Below, piece by piece: positions 51,942-59,797 of a stretch of DNA of 64,000 bases (positions are counted from its first letter, which is position 1; the number at the start of each line of letters is the position of its first letter). The position numbers and the translations under genes are program-made. The notes under the pieces were generated by a model. The model did no database searches, was not told where the DNA came from, and saw nothing but the letters and a program-made list of their open reading frames with translations. Origin of the DNA: Nisaea sediminum. Its GTDB lineage: Bacteria; Pseudomonadota; Alphaproteobacteria; Thalassobaculales; Thalassobaculaceae. The stretch spans positions 62,001-126,000 of the forward strand of contig NZ_JACZCQ010000013.1 of the NCBI RefSeq assembly GCF_014904705.1. The letters run 5' to 3'.

Positions 51942-52586
51942 CTAGAACTTTCCGTATTTCAGGTAGGCCTCCTGCGGATCGGTGCCGCCGAGGATCGCGG
52001 TGCGGACCTTGTTCTCGGTCGCGATCGCAGTTTCCGACTTCTCCACCACCTCCTCGACGATCCCCTTCGGCACCCGGATAAGACCGTCCCTGTCGCCGAT
52101 CATGTAGTCGCCCGGCTCGATCACGACATCGCCGATACGGATATCGACATCGGTCGCGGCCGGCAGCCACCAGCCGACGATGTCGCGCGGGGTGAAGCCC
52201 CGGCACCAGGTCTGGAAGCCGATATCGAGCAGGAAGTTCACGTCGCGCGCGAAACCGTCGGCGACGCAGCCGCGCACGCCCTTGTTCTTCAGGGTCTCGG
52301 CCGAAAGCTCGCCCATATGCGCAACCGTCCGGTCGTTCGGCTGGCAGACCCAGACCGACCCGGCGGGCGCCTTTGAGAGCAACCCTGTCCAGGCGAGCAG
52401 GGTCTCGTGCGCGTCGGCCATCGGGTCGACCTTGCCGAGGATGGTGAAGGCGGGCCCCGCCATCGGTTTCTCCGGCAGGATCGGGCGCAGTTCCGGCGGC
52501 AGGGTGAAGTTCTTCAACCCCATCCCCCGCATCACGTCATGGACGACGCCCGTGTAGCAGTTCTCCAGCCGCTCCGTGATCGACAT
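51942..52586 (-). CDS. RraA-like aldolase/decarboxylase family protein
   Basis: A 214-residue protein of the RraA/HMG-aldolase fold: ENCYTGVVHDVMRGMG at the start, GPAFTILGKVDPMADAH, the MGELSAETLKNKGVRGCVADGFARD active-site region with the conserved Gly-Glu and Arg-Asp pairs, and IEPGDYMIGDRDGLIRVPK. Members include 4-hydroxy-4-methyl-2-oxoglutarate aldolases and sugar-acid catabolic enzymes. The adjacent UxaA-type dehydratase genes on the same strand suggest hydroxy-acid or sugar-acid use rather than RNase E control. GGGGAGGAA precedes the ATG. Confidence 0.85.
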   Translation of the reverse strand: MSITERLENCYTGVVHDVMRGMGLKNFTLPPELRPILPEKPMAGPAFTILGKVDPMADAHETLLAWTGLLSKAPAGSVWVCQPNDRTVAHMGELSAETLKNKGVRGCVADGFARDVNFLLDIGFQTWCRGFTPRDIVGWWLPAATDVDIRIGDVVIEPGDYMIGDRDGLIRVPKGIVEEVVEKSETAIATENKVRTAILGGTDPQEAYLKYGKF

Positions 52587-52612
52587 GGTTCCTCCCCGTT
52601 GGTTTTTTGCTC

Positions 52613-53815
52613 TTATTCGGCGGCCGGCAGGCAGGCCGGGCCGATCGGCTCGAAAGACTTGTAGGTCAGGATGAATTCCTGGTGACCGAGATCCTCGGAC
52701 CGGGTCTTGGCACCGCCCGCGACCGCGAGAACGAGATCGCGGATCTCCGCGCCGACCTCGTCCAGTTCCGCGTGTCCTTCGAGGATCCGGCCGGCATCGA
52801 CATCCATGTCGTCCGCCATCCGCCGGTAGGTCTCCGGATTGGCGCAGATCTTGATCACCGGCGAGATGGCGGAGCCGACGACGGAACCGCGTCCGGTGAC
52901 GAAGAGATTGATATGCGCGCCGCAGGCCATCAGCTCGGCGATCTCGGCATTGTCGTTGATGTTCGGAAAACCGAAGCGGACCTCGCCGTCCGGCACCACG
53001 TCGAGCAGGTAGAGCCCGCCCGTCGGCGGCAGGTCGCCGGGTTTCAGCAGACCGACGATGGGCGAGGCGCCGGACTTGGCATAGGCGCCCATCGACTTCT
53101 CCTCGATGGTGGTCAGCCCGCCGGTCGCGTTGCCTGCCGCGAAGGATCCGTAGCCGAGCGTCGCGTAATAGCGCGCCGCCTTTGCGACGCTCGCCTCGAG
53201 CTCGGCGGCCAGCGCCGGGGTCGCGGCGCGGGCCGCCATGATGTGCTCGCAGCCGATCAGCTCGCCGGTTTCCTCGAAGATGCAGGCCGCGCCTTCCGCG
53301 ATCAGCTTATCGAAGGCACGGCCGGCCGCCGGGTTTCCGGTGATCCCGGAGGTGCCGTCTGAGCCGCCACAGATCGTGCCGATTACCAGCTCAGACGCCT
53401 CCATCGGCAACCGCTCAGCCGCTTCGAGCGCGGGGAGATGCTCCGCAACAAAGGCCTCGCCCTCGTCGATGGCGGCGCGCGTGCCGCCGACCTGCTGGAT
53501 CGTGATTGTCTTCACCGGACGACCTGTCGCGGCGATCTCCTCGCGCAGAAGCCGGGCGTTGAAGGACTCGCAGCCGAGCGAGAGCAGCAGCGCGCCGCCG
53601 ACATTCGGATGGGTGCAGAGCGCCCGCATCATGCGCTGGGCATAGTCGTTGGGATAGCAGCCGGGGAAACCGATGAGATGCACGTCCCGGTCCCGGAACC
53701 GAAGTGTAATCTCCCGCGCCACATGGTGCGCGTACTCGACCAGATAGGCGACGACGAGGACGTTCCGGATCCCCTTCCGCCCGTCGCTGCGAGGATATCC
53801 GGCGAACGCGCTCAT
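52613..53815 (-). CDS. UxaA-family hydro-lyase, large subunit
   Basis: A 400-residue UxaA C-terminal-type protein: YPRSDGRKGIRNVLVVAYLVEYAHHV, FPGCYPNDYAQRMMRALCTHPNVGG, LGCESFNA, IGTICGGSDGTSGITGNPA, and GAHINLFVTGRGSVVGSAISPVIKICANP. This is the large part of altronate/galactarate dehydratases and of sulfolactate sulfo-lyase (SuyB). The conserved cysteines suggest a metal or Fe-S site. The ATG at 53815 overlaps the small-subunit stop (ATGA). The frame is open far upstream, but that is read-through. It precedes the RraA-like gene by 26 bases, so the three form one unit. Confidence 0.87.
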   Translation of the reverse strand: MSAFAGYPRSDGRKGIRNVLVVAYLVEYAHHVAREITLRFRDRDVHLIGFPGCYPNDYAQRMMRALCTHPNVGGALLLSLGCESFNARLLREEIAATGRPVKTITIQQVGGTRAAIDEGEAFVAEHLPALEAAERLPMEASELVIGTICGGSDGTSGITGNPAAGRAFDKLIAEGAACIFEETGELIGCEHIMAARAATPALAAELEASVAKAARYYATLGYGSFAAGNATGGLTTIEEKSMGAYAKSGASPIVGLLKPGDLPPTGGLYLLDVVPDGEVRFGFPNINDNAEIAELMACGAHINLFVTGRGSVVGSAISPVIKICANPETYRRMADDMDVDAGRILEGHAELDEVGAEIRDLVLAVAGGAKTRSEDLGHQEFILTYKSFEPIGPACLPAAE

Positions 53816-54108
53816 GTTCCCTCGTCCGGCAGCGAGTAGGTCGGTGTGTAGTTGCTCCGGACATTGTGCACGTGGACATGCCCGCCGGCGGCGATCGGCT
53901 CGGTCGCCACGCCGATGACAGCACCGTATTTCAGGATCGGTTCTCCTGCGGCGATGTCCCGGCGGGCGACCTTGTGGCCGAGACTGAGACTCCGGTCGGC
54001 AACCGCTTCCCCCGCCCCGAAATCGAAACGCTCTCCGGCCTCTATGCCCCGGCGGAGGACGAGGACATTGTCTTCTGGAGAGAGCAGCAGCAGGCGCGGG
54101 TCGGTCAT
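53812..54108 (-). CDS. UxaA-family hydro-lyase, small (SAF-domain) subunit
   Basis: A 98-residue SAF-domain protein, MTDPRLLLLSPEDNVLVLRRGIEAGE, with LGHKVARRDIAAGEPILKYGAVIGVAT and a C-terminal HVHVHNVRSNY motif typical of the UxaA N-terminal part or SuyA. It probably binds the substrate jointly with the large subunit. ATG at 54108 is preferred; a TTG 36 bases upstream is possible. It is the first gene of the small hydro-lyase / large hydro-lyase / RraA unit. The substrate (altronate, galactarate or sulfolactate) is undetermined. Confidence 0.85.
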   Translation of the reverse strand: MTDPRLLLLSPEDNVLVLRRGIEAGERFDFGAGEAVADRSLSLGHKVARRDIAAGEPILKYGAVIGVATEPIAAGGHVHVHNVRSNYTPTYSLPDEGT

Positions 54109-54422
54109 GGCGCAAGGATGCGCGTCTCCCGAAAGGAACCGCAAACGAAAAACCGGTTGTATTACTGCGCCACGGGCATTTCAGCGTTCGATCCCGATCC
54201 GCCCGGGGTTTTTCCAATTGGAAATTTTGGAAATTCCAAATTTTCCCAAAATTCCAATCTTTTCCGAAACTTATCCCATGATATGCGGACCAGACTTGCT
54301 CCTCGGACAGATATGGCCGAGGAGCATGCGGGCCGTCACATCTGTCCGCGAGCAAGCGCTTTCTCCGAGCCGCGCGAGCTGTGGATCGGTCTCCTGCAAT
54401 CCGAAAGGCGTGAGGCTCTGCA
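54109..54422. promoter_or_regulatory. Divergent control region with TTCCAA/TTGGAA repeats
   Basis: A 314-base gap between the divergent small hydro-lyase subunit gene and RTX-B. At 54212-54257 lies an AT-rich cluster: the 12-base palindrome TTCCAATTGGAA (54212-54223), the 15-base palindrome TTTGGAAATTCCAAA (54226-54240) and another TTCCAA at 54252. The 16-mer ATTTTGGAAATTCCAA (54224-54239) recurs exactly before RTX-C. No gene is seen in the gap. Confidence 0.55.
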
Positions 54423-57005
54423 ATGCAGTTTGCGATTGAAACAGGCGGAACAGGCAGCGATTTCGGCAACGCGATCCAGGTCGACAGCAGTGGCAACAGC
54501 TACGTCACCGGGTATTTCAACGGCACGGTGGATTTCGATCCCGGCGCCGGCATCACCAACCTGACCAGCGCTGCCGGGGACGATATATTCATCGCCAAAT
54601 ACAGCAGCAGTGGCGAGCTCGTCTGGGCGAAGAGCGTTGGAGGAACGAGTACTGATCAGGCTCTGTCGATCACAATCGACAGCAGCGGTAACAGCTACCT
54701 CACCGGAAAATTCGCGGGAACGGCGGATTTCGATCCCGGCCCGGGCACCACGAACCTGACCGGCTCCGGGTTCGACATCTTCGTCGCCAAGTACGACAGC
54801 AGCGGAAACCTCGTCTGGGCGAACAAAGCCGGTGCCGGAGGTAACGATGAAGGCGTTTCGATTGCGGTAGATGGCAGCGGCAACAGCTACGCCGCCGGAA
54901 CGTTTCGCTTCACGGTGGATTTCGATCCCGGCGCCGGCACCACGAATCTAACCAGCCTCGGCCAGGACGATATCTTCATCGCCAAATACGACAGCAGCGG
55001 CGCCCTGACCTGGGCGAACAGGATCGGCGGAACAAGTCACGACACCATCGGCTCGATCAACGTCGATAACGCCGGCAATCACTATGTCTCCGGATCCTTC
55101 ATCGGCACGGTGGATTTCGATCCCGGCGCCGGCACCACCAACCTGACCAGCGCCGGTGGCGGCAACCCTGACATATTCATTGCCAAGTACGACAGCAGCG
55201 GCGCCCTGGTCTGGGCGAAAAATGTCGGCGGGACCACATCCGACAAGGCCTTGGCGAGCGCGCTCGACAGCAGCGGCAACAGCTACGTCACCGGATTTTT
55301 CAACGGCACTGTGGATTTCGATCCCGGCGCCGGCATCAGCAACCTGACCAGCTCCGGTCTGACCGACATCTTCATCGCCAAGTATGACAGTAGCGGCAAC
55401 TTCGTCTGGGCAAGAAGCACTGGCGGTACGAATGATGAACAAGGCGTATCGATCGCGGTTGATGGCAGCGGCAACAGCTATGCCACGGGAAAGTTCGCGG
55501 GAACGGTAGATTTCGATCCCGGCGCCGGCACCACCAACCTGACCAGCTCTGGTTCGGACGACATCTTCATCACCAAATACGACGGTAGCGGCAACTTCGT
55601 CTGGGCAAGAAGCGTCGGCGGCACCGGCAGCGATCTAGCGAACTCGGTCAAGGTCGACAGCAGCGGCAACACTTACCTCACCGGATACTTCCAGGGGACG
55701 GTGGATTTTGATCCGGGCAGCGGGACCAAGACCCTGACCAGCGCCGGCGGGGCCGACATATTCCTGCTGAAGCTCGACAGCGACGGTAATTTCGTCTCGG
55801 TCTCGTCGCAATCCTCGAGCAGCTCCGGCAGCGGCCTGACGGTCACGAGCCAGTCGCTCACCGGGTCGGAACTCAGCCAGACGCTGACGAACAATACCGG
55901 TACCGACGCGACCGGCCTGCTGGTGAGCGACACCGGGAGCGGCAATACGATCACCGCCACCCTGCCGGCCGGACTCTCCCTGACGCAGACCGGCACGGTT
56001 TCGGCGGTCAGCGGCACGGCAGCGGGAACGGTTCTCAGCGGGCAGGTTCAGGCAAGCGCTGCATCGGCTTCGAACCAGAGTTTCCTCGATGGCCACGGCC
56101 AAGCCTACATCAACGGCCTCGGCGGAACTCCGCTCGACATCCGGACCATCACCTTTTCCGATCCGAGCGGCGCGCAACAAACGGTCCAGTTCACCGGGAC
56201 CACCAATGGCGGCGGAGAGGCCTTCGTCATCGACACCTCCGGGCTCGCGCCGGGCTCGACTGTGAAACTCGATCATATCGACTTCGCCGCCGTGCTCGGC
56301 AATGCCACCGTCAGCGGTGGCGATGGCCCGGGCTATGCCGTCGGCGACGATGCAGTACAGTTGATCTCCCTCGGCGCCGCGAACGACACGATCGCGGGCG
56401 GCGGCGGTGACGATACGGTCGGCTCCGGCTGGGGCGAGGATATCCTCTACGGCAACCAGGGGGCGGACCTGGTTTTCGGCGGCGGCGGCAAGGACACGCT
56501 CTATGGCGGACAGGGCCGCGACATCGTACGCGGCGACAACGACAATGACCTGCTCTACGGCAACAGGGGTGAGGACACGCTCTCCGGCGGCAACGGCGAC
56601 GATCTGCTCTACGGCGGTCAGGACAACGACATCGTCTACGGCAATGCCGGCAACGACCGCCTGTTCGGCAATACCGGCGCCGACACGCTCTGCGGCGGCC
56701 GCGGCGACGACGTCCTCGCGGGCGGCAACGGCGACGACCGGCTGGAGGGCAACACGGGCGACGATACCCTCTCCGGCGGCGACGGGGCGGACACCTTCGT
56801 CTTCAGCTTCAACGGCGGGAACGAGACGGTGAGCGACTTCGCGGCGGGCACCGACACGCTGGCTCTACAGGCCGGGCTCGGGGTCAGCGACGGGACGGAG
56901 AGCGGCGGCAATACCGTCGTCACCTTCTCCGACGGCGGCACGGTGACCGTGATCGGCGTCAGCAAGACCGATCTCGCCGCGGCAACAGGCTGGGAACTCG
57001 GGTAA
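54423..57005 (+). CDS. RTX-B: seven-repeat beta-propeller (SBBP) and RTX secreted protein
   Basis: An 860-residue protein. Residues 1-459 are seven ~57-residue SBBP-type repeats, each with VDSSGNSYVTGYF, GTVDFDPGAGTTNLTS and DIFIAKYDSSGNLVWA, so one closed seven-bladed beta-propeller is plausible. Residues ~472-656 are the module shared with RTX-A and RTX-C. Residues ~656-789 carry GGxGxDxLxGGxGND nonapeptides that bind calcium. The tail ends VSKTDLAAATGWELG. There is no Sec signal, and the C-terminal tail fits type I export. GAGG lies 8 bases before the ATG. Many DFDP motifs add acidic side chains. The function may be adhesion or ligand binding, by inference. Confidence 0.82.
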   Translation: MQFAIETGGTGSDFGNAIQVDSSGNSYVTGYFNGTVDFDPGAGITNLTSAAGDDIFIAKYSSSGELVWAKSVGGTSTDQALSITIDSSGNSYLTGKFAGTADFDPGPGTTNLTGSGFDIFVAKYDSSGNLVWANKAGAGGNDEGVSIAVDGSGNSYAAGTFRFTVDFDPGAGTTNLTSLGQDDIFIAKYDSSGALTWANRIGGTSHDTIGSINVDNAGNHYVSGSFIGTVDFDPGAGTTNLTSAGGGNPDIFIAKYDSSGALVWAKNVGGTTSDKALASALDSSGNSYVTGFFNGTVDFDPGAGISNLTSSGLTDIFIAKYDSSGNFVWARSTGGTNDEQGVSIAVDGSGNSYATGKFAGTVDFDPGAGTTNLTSSGSDDIFITKYDGSGNFVWARSVGGTGSDLANSVKVDSSGNTYLTGYFQGTVDFDPGSGTKTLTSAGGADIFLLKLDSDGNFVSVSSQSSSSSGSGLTVTSQSLTGSELSQTLTNNTGTDATGLLVSDTGSGNTITATLPAGLSLTQTGTVSAVSGTAAGTVLSGQVQASAASASNQSFLDGHGQAYINGLGGTPLDIRTITFSDPSGAQQTVQFTGTTNGGGEAFVIDTSGLAPGSTVKLDHIDFAAVLGNATVSGGDGPGYAVGDDAVQLISLGAANDTIAGGGGDDTVGSGWGEDILYGNQGADLVFGGGGKDTLYGGQGRDIVRGDNDNDLLYGNRGEDTLSGGNGDDLLYGGQDNDIVYGNAGNDRLFGNTGADTLCGGRGDDVLAGGNGDDRLEGNTGDDTLSGGDGADTFVFSFNGGNETVSDFAAGTDTLALQAGLGVSDGTESGGNTVVTFSDGGTVTVIGVSKTDLAAATGWELG

Positions 57006-57037
57006 CGCAAGCGACCGGCGAATTTCCGAATTTGTCC

Positions 57038-57092
57038 ATTTTGGAAATTCCAATTCTTCCAATTATTCCAACAAAAAGACCCATAATTCCAA
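57038..57092. promoter_or_regulatory. TTCCAA repeat cluster before RTX-C
   Basis: The 16-mer ATTTTGGAAATTCCAA at 57038-57053 is identical to that at 54224-54239. TTCCAA then recurs at 57048, 57057, 57066 and 57087 (spacing 9, 9 and 21 bases). The cluster ends 25 bases before the RTX-C start and lies in the 111-base gap after RTX-B. Confidence 0.55.
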
Positions 57093-57116
57093 TATCTTAA
57101 TTGTCTTTATGCCCGC

Positions 57117-59750
57117 ATGCTGGTGCGCTGGATGTTTCCTGAAAAAACACGGATCGCGCGCGGTATGATTGTCGGCAAAGACTATCTGTTCATCGATCTA
57201 TCGGTCCGTGAAGCGGATCACCTGGTCGCCGGCCTACGCGCCGGCACGACGGTCCACCGGCTCGCCGTCTCGGGAGACCCGCTGTCGGAAATCGCGGCGG
57301 TGCTCACCGGTCGCGCAGGCGTCCGGCGAATCTCGATCCTCGCACACGGCGCTCCCGGCACGGTCGAACTCTCGGGACGACGGATCGACGCCGCCGCCCT
57401 GAGGGCCGCCCCGAACAGTCTCAGCCGCATAAGATCCACTCTGGCACCAGGCGCCGAACTGGCGCTGATCTCCTGTGAGGCCGGCGCCGGACGCGCCGGG
57501 GGTGAACTGGTCGATGCTCTTGAAGCAGCGCTTGGCGCGACCGTATGGGCCTCCAGCCTCCCGCTCGGCGGCGATGCCGGATGGTCCGGTCTCCCGGTTG
57601 CGGGAGCCTTCTTCTCTGCCGAAGCGCTGCACGCCTACCCGGAGCGCCTCGCCGTCACCGGGACTCCCTCCACCGGAAACGACACGCTGACCAGCGATGG
57701 CGCGGCGGACAACATCGATGCGCTCGGCGGCAACGACATTGTCTACGGCAACGGTGGCAACGACACGCTGTCCGGCAATGGCGGCAACGACACGCTCTAT
57801 GGCGGTACCGGCAACGATTCCCTCCGTGCCGGGACCGGGAGCGACGTGCTTTTCGGCGGCGACGGAAACGATACGCTCCACTCGTTATTCGACAGCGGTG
57901 CCGACACTTTCTATGGCGGCGACGGGGACGATTTCACCCAGAGCTTCGTCTCGAATGCCGGTGCGGTCTTCTATGGCGGCGACGGGAACGACACGTTTCA
58001 CCCGCTCGGCGGCGCCGGGACCGGGACGTCCACCGGGATCACGATCTACGGCGATGCCGGCGACGATTTCATCTCCTCGGACGACGGCGCGGACACAATT
58101 TATGGGGGCACCGGCAACGACACGATCTACGGAGACGACGCTGGCGGCAAGGCCCTCAACCTGATCTATGGCGACGACGGAAACGACGTACTCTATTCTG
58201 GTGCTTTCCCCGTAGACGGTGACGGAGGAACCGGAAGCACGGTTTATGGCGGCTCCGGCGACGACACCTTCTATGCCTGTTCGGACAGGGACATCCTTGT
58301 CGGCGGATCGGGCGCCGATGTCTTCGCCGGCCAGTTCAACGTCACGAATTTGAACGGTGATACGATCTACGGCCTCGAGGTCGGCGACGCGATCTTTGCC
58401 AAGAGCACCGACCTCAGCTCCCTCAACGGATCGATCGTCGGCAGCACGATCAGTCTCGGCGGCTCGAACGCGGTGAACATCGCGAACGCGTCCGGCAGCC
58501 TGCAGATCTCCGTCTCGTTCGACGGCACGCATTCCACCCTGACATTCTCGCTGGCGCCCCCGTCTTCCGCCACCAGCCTTAGCGTGCGCGACCAGAGTGC
58601 CGGGGACGGCACGGTGACGAACCAGACCCTGACCAACAATACCGGCGCCACGGCGAGCGGCCTGCTGATCGGCGGCACCGGCAGCGGCAACACGATCACC
58701 GTCACCCTGCCGGCCGGGCTCTCCGTGACGAACGCAGGCACCGCGACCGCCGTCAGCGGCAGCACGGCCGGGACGACCCTGACGAGCCAGCTCCGGGGAA
58801 GCGGCGCTTCGACCGCAAACCAGACCTTTCTCGACACCCACGGCCAGGGCTATGTCAACGGCCTCGGCGGAACTCCGCTCGACATCCGGACCCTCACCTT
58901 TTCCGGATCCGACGGCACGCAACAGACGGTCCAGGTCACCGGCACCGCCAACGGCGGCGGAGAGGCCTTGATCATCGACAGCTCGGGACTGATGCCGGGC
59001 TCCACGCTGCAGCTCGACCATATCGATTTCGCCGCCGTGCTCGGCAACGCCACCGTGATCGGCGGCGCGGGCACGAACTATGTCGTCGGCGACGACGCCG
59101 CCCAGTTCGTCTCGCTCGGCACCGGGAACGACACAATCGCCGGCGGCGGAGGCAGCGACACGCTCAACTCCGGCTACGGCGAGGACCTGATCTACGGCAA
59201 CCAGGGCGCGGACTCGATGCTAGGCGGCGGCGGCAGGGACACGCTCTTTGGCGGACAGGACGGCGATGTCCTGCTCGGCGGAAACGACAACGACCTGCTC
59301 TACGGCAACAAGGGCGCGGACACGATTTCCGGCGGTGGAAACGACGACGTGCTCTTTGGCGGGCAGGACAACGACATCCTCTACGGAAATGCCGGCAACG
59401 ACAGCCTCTTCGGCAATCTGGGGGCCGATACGCTCTGCGGCGGTCAGGGCAATGATACGCTTGCCGGAGGAGACGGCGCCGACCGGATTGAAGGTAACCG
59501 GGGCGACGACGTGCTGAGCGGCGGCGCGGGTGCGGACACCTTCGTTTTCAGCTTCGGCGACGGGAACGAGACGGTCACGGATTTCGCGGCCGGCACCGAC
59601 ACGCTCGCGCTGCAGAACGGTCTCGGCGTCAGTGGCGGAGCGGAGAGCGGAGGCAACACCCTTGTCACCTTCTCCGATGGCGGCACGGTGACCGTCATCG
59701 GCGTCAGCAAGACCGACCTCGCAGCCGCGACAGGCTGGGATCTCGGGTAA
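57117..59750 (+). CDS. RTX-C: DUF4347 / RTX calcium-binding secreted protein
   Basis: An 877-residue protein. Order: DUF4347 (residues ~17-175, ISILAHGAPGTVELSGRRID and LALISCEAG), a first RTX block (~185-408) with degenerate and intact nonapeptides, a DTIYGLEVGDAIF segment like that of RTX-A, the shared ~185-residue module (~487-671), a second RTX block (~672-808), and the tail VSKTDLAAATGWDLG. It thus has the RTX-A layout minus the 119-residue repeats. Several starts are possible (57117, 57132, 57165); MIVGKDYLFIDLS at 57165 best matches the DUF4347 opening, but no ribosome site decides. It probably exits through a type I system encoded elsewhere. Confidence 0.82.
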   Translation: MLVRWMFPEKTRIARGMIVGKDYLFIDLSVREADHLVAGLRAGTTVHRLAVSGDPLSEIAAVLTGRAGVRRISILAHGAPGTVELSGRRIDAAALRAAPNSLSRIRSTLAPGAELALISCEAGAGRAGGELVDALEAALGATVWASSLPLGGDAGWSGLPVAGAFFSAEALHAYPERLAVTGTPSTGNDTLTSDGAADNIDALGGNDIVYGNGGNDTLSGNGGNDTLYGGTGNDSLRAGTGSDVLFGGDGNDTLHSLFDSGADTFYGGDGDDFTQSFVSNAGAVFYGGDGNDTFHPLGGAGTGTSTGITIYGDAGDDFISSDDGADTIYGGTGNDTIYGDDAGGKALNLIYGDDGNDVLYSGAFPVDGDGGTGSTVYGGSGDDTFYACSDRDILVGGSGADVFAGQFNVTNLNGDTIYGLEVGDAIFAKSTDLSSLNGSIVGSTISLGGSNAVNIANASGSLQISVSFDGTHSTLTFSLAPPSSATSLSVRDQSAGDGTVTNQTLTNNTGATASGLLIGGTGSGNTITVTLPAGLSVTNAGTATAVSGSTAGTTLTSQLRGSGASTANQTFLDTHGQGYVNGLGGTPLDIRTLTFSGSDGTQQTVQVTGTANGGGEALIIDSSGLMPGSTLQLDHIDFAAVLGNATVIGGAGTNYVVGDDAAQFVSLGTGNDTIAGGGGSDTLNSGYGEDLIYGNQGADSMLGGGGRDTLFGGQDGDVLLGGNDNDLLYGNKGADTISGGGNDDVLFGGQDNDILYGNAGNDSLFGNLGADTLCGGQGNDTLAGGDGADRIEGNRGDDVLSGGAGADTFVFSFGDGNETVTDFAAGTDTLALQNGLGVSGGAESGGNTLVTFSDGGTVTVIGVSKTDLAAATGWDLG

Positions 59751-59762
59751 CGATCCCCTGGC

Positions 59763-59780
59763 CCCCGGCCTCCGCCGGGG
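59763..59780. terminator. Hairpin between convergent RTX-C and the dehydrogenase gene
   Basis: CCCCGGC and GCCGGGG pair around a CTCC loop in the 47-base gap between two converging genes. There is no T-run, so it is probably a weak bidirectional terminator. Confidence 0.45.
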
Positions 59781-59797
59781 TTGACGGTCGGAACAAG

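Noticed and set aside
57670-59540. CRISPR-like short tandem repeats
   Set aside because: The periodicity is 27 bases (nine codons) in frame and encodes RTX calcium-binding nonapeptides. There are no spacers or cas genes.
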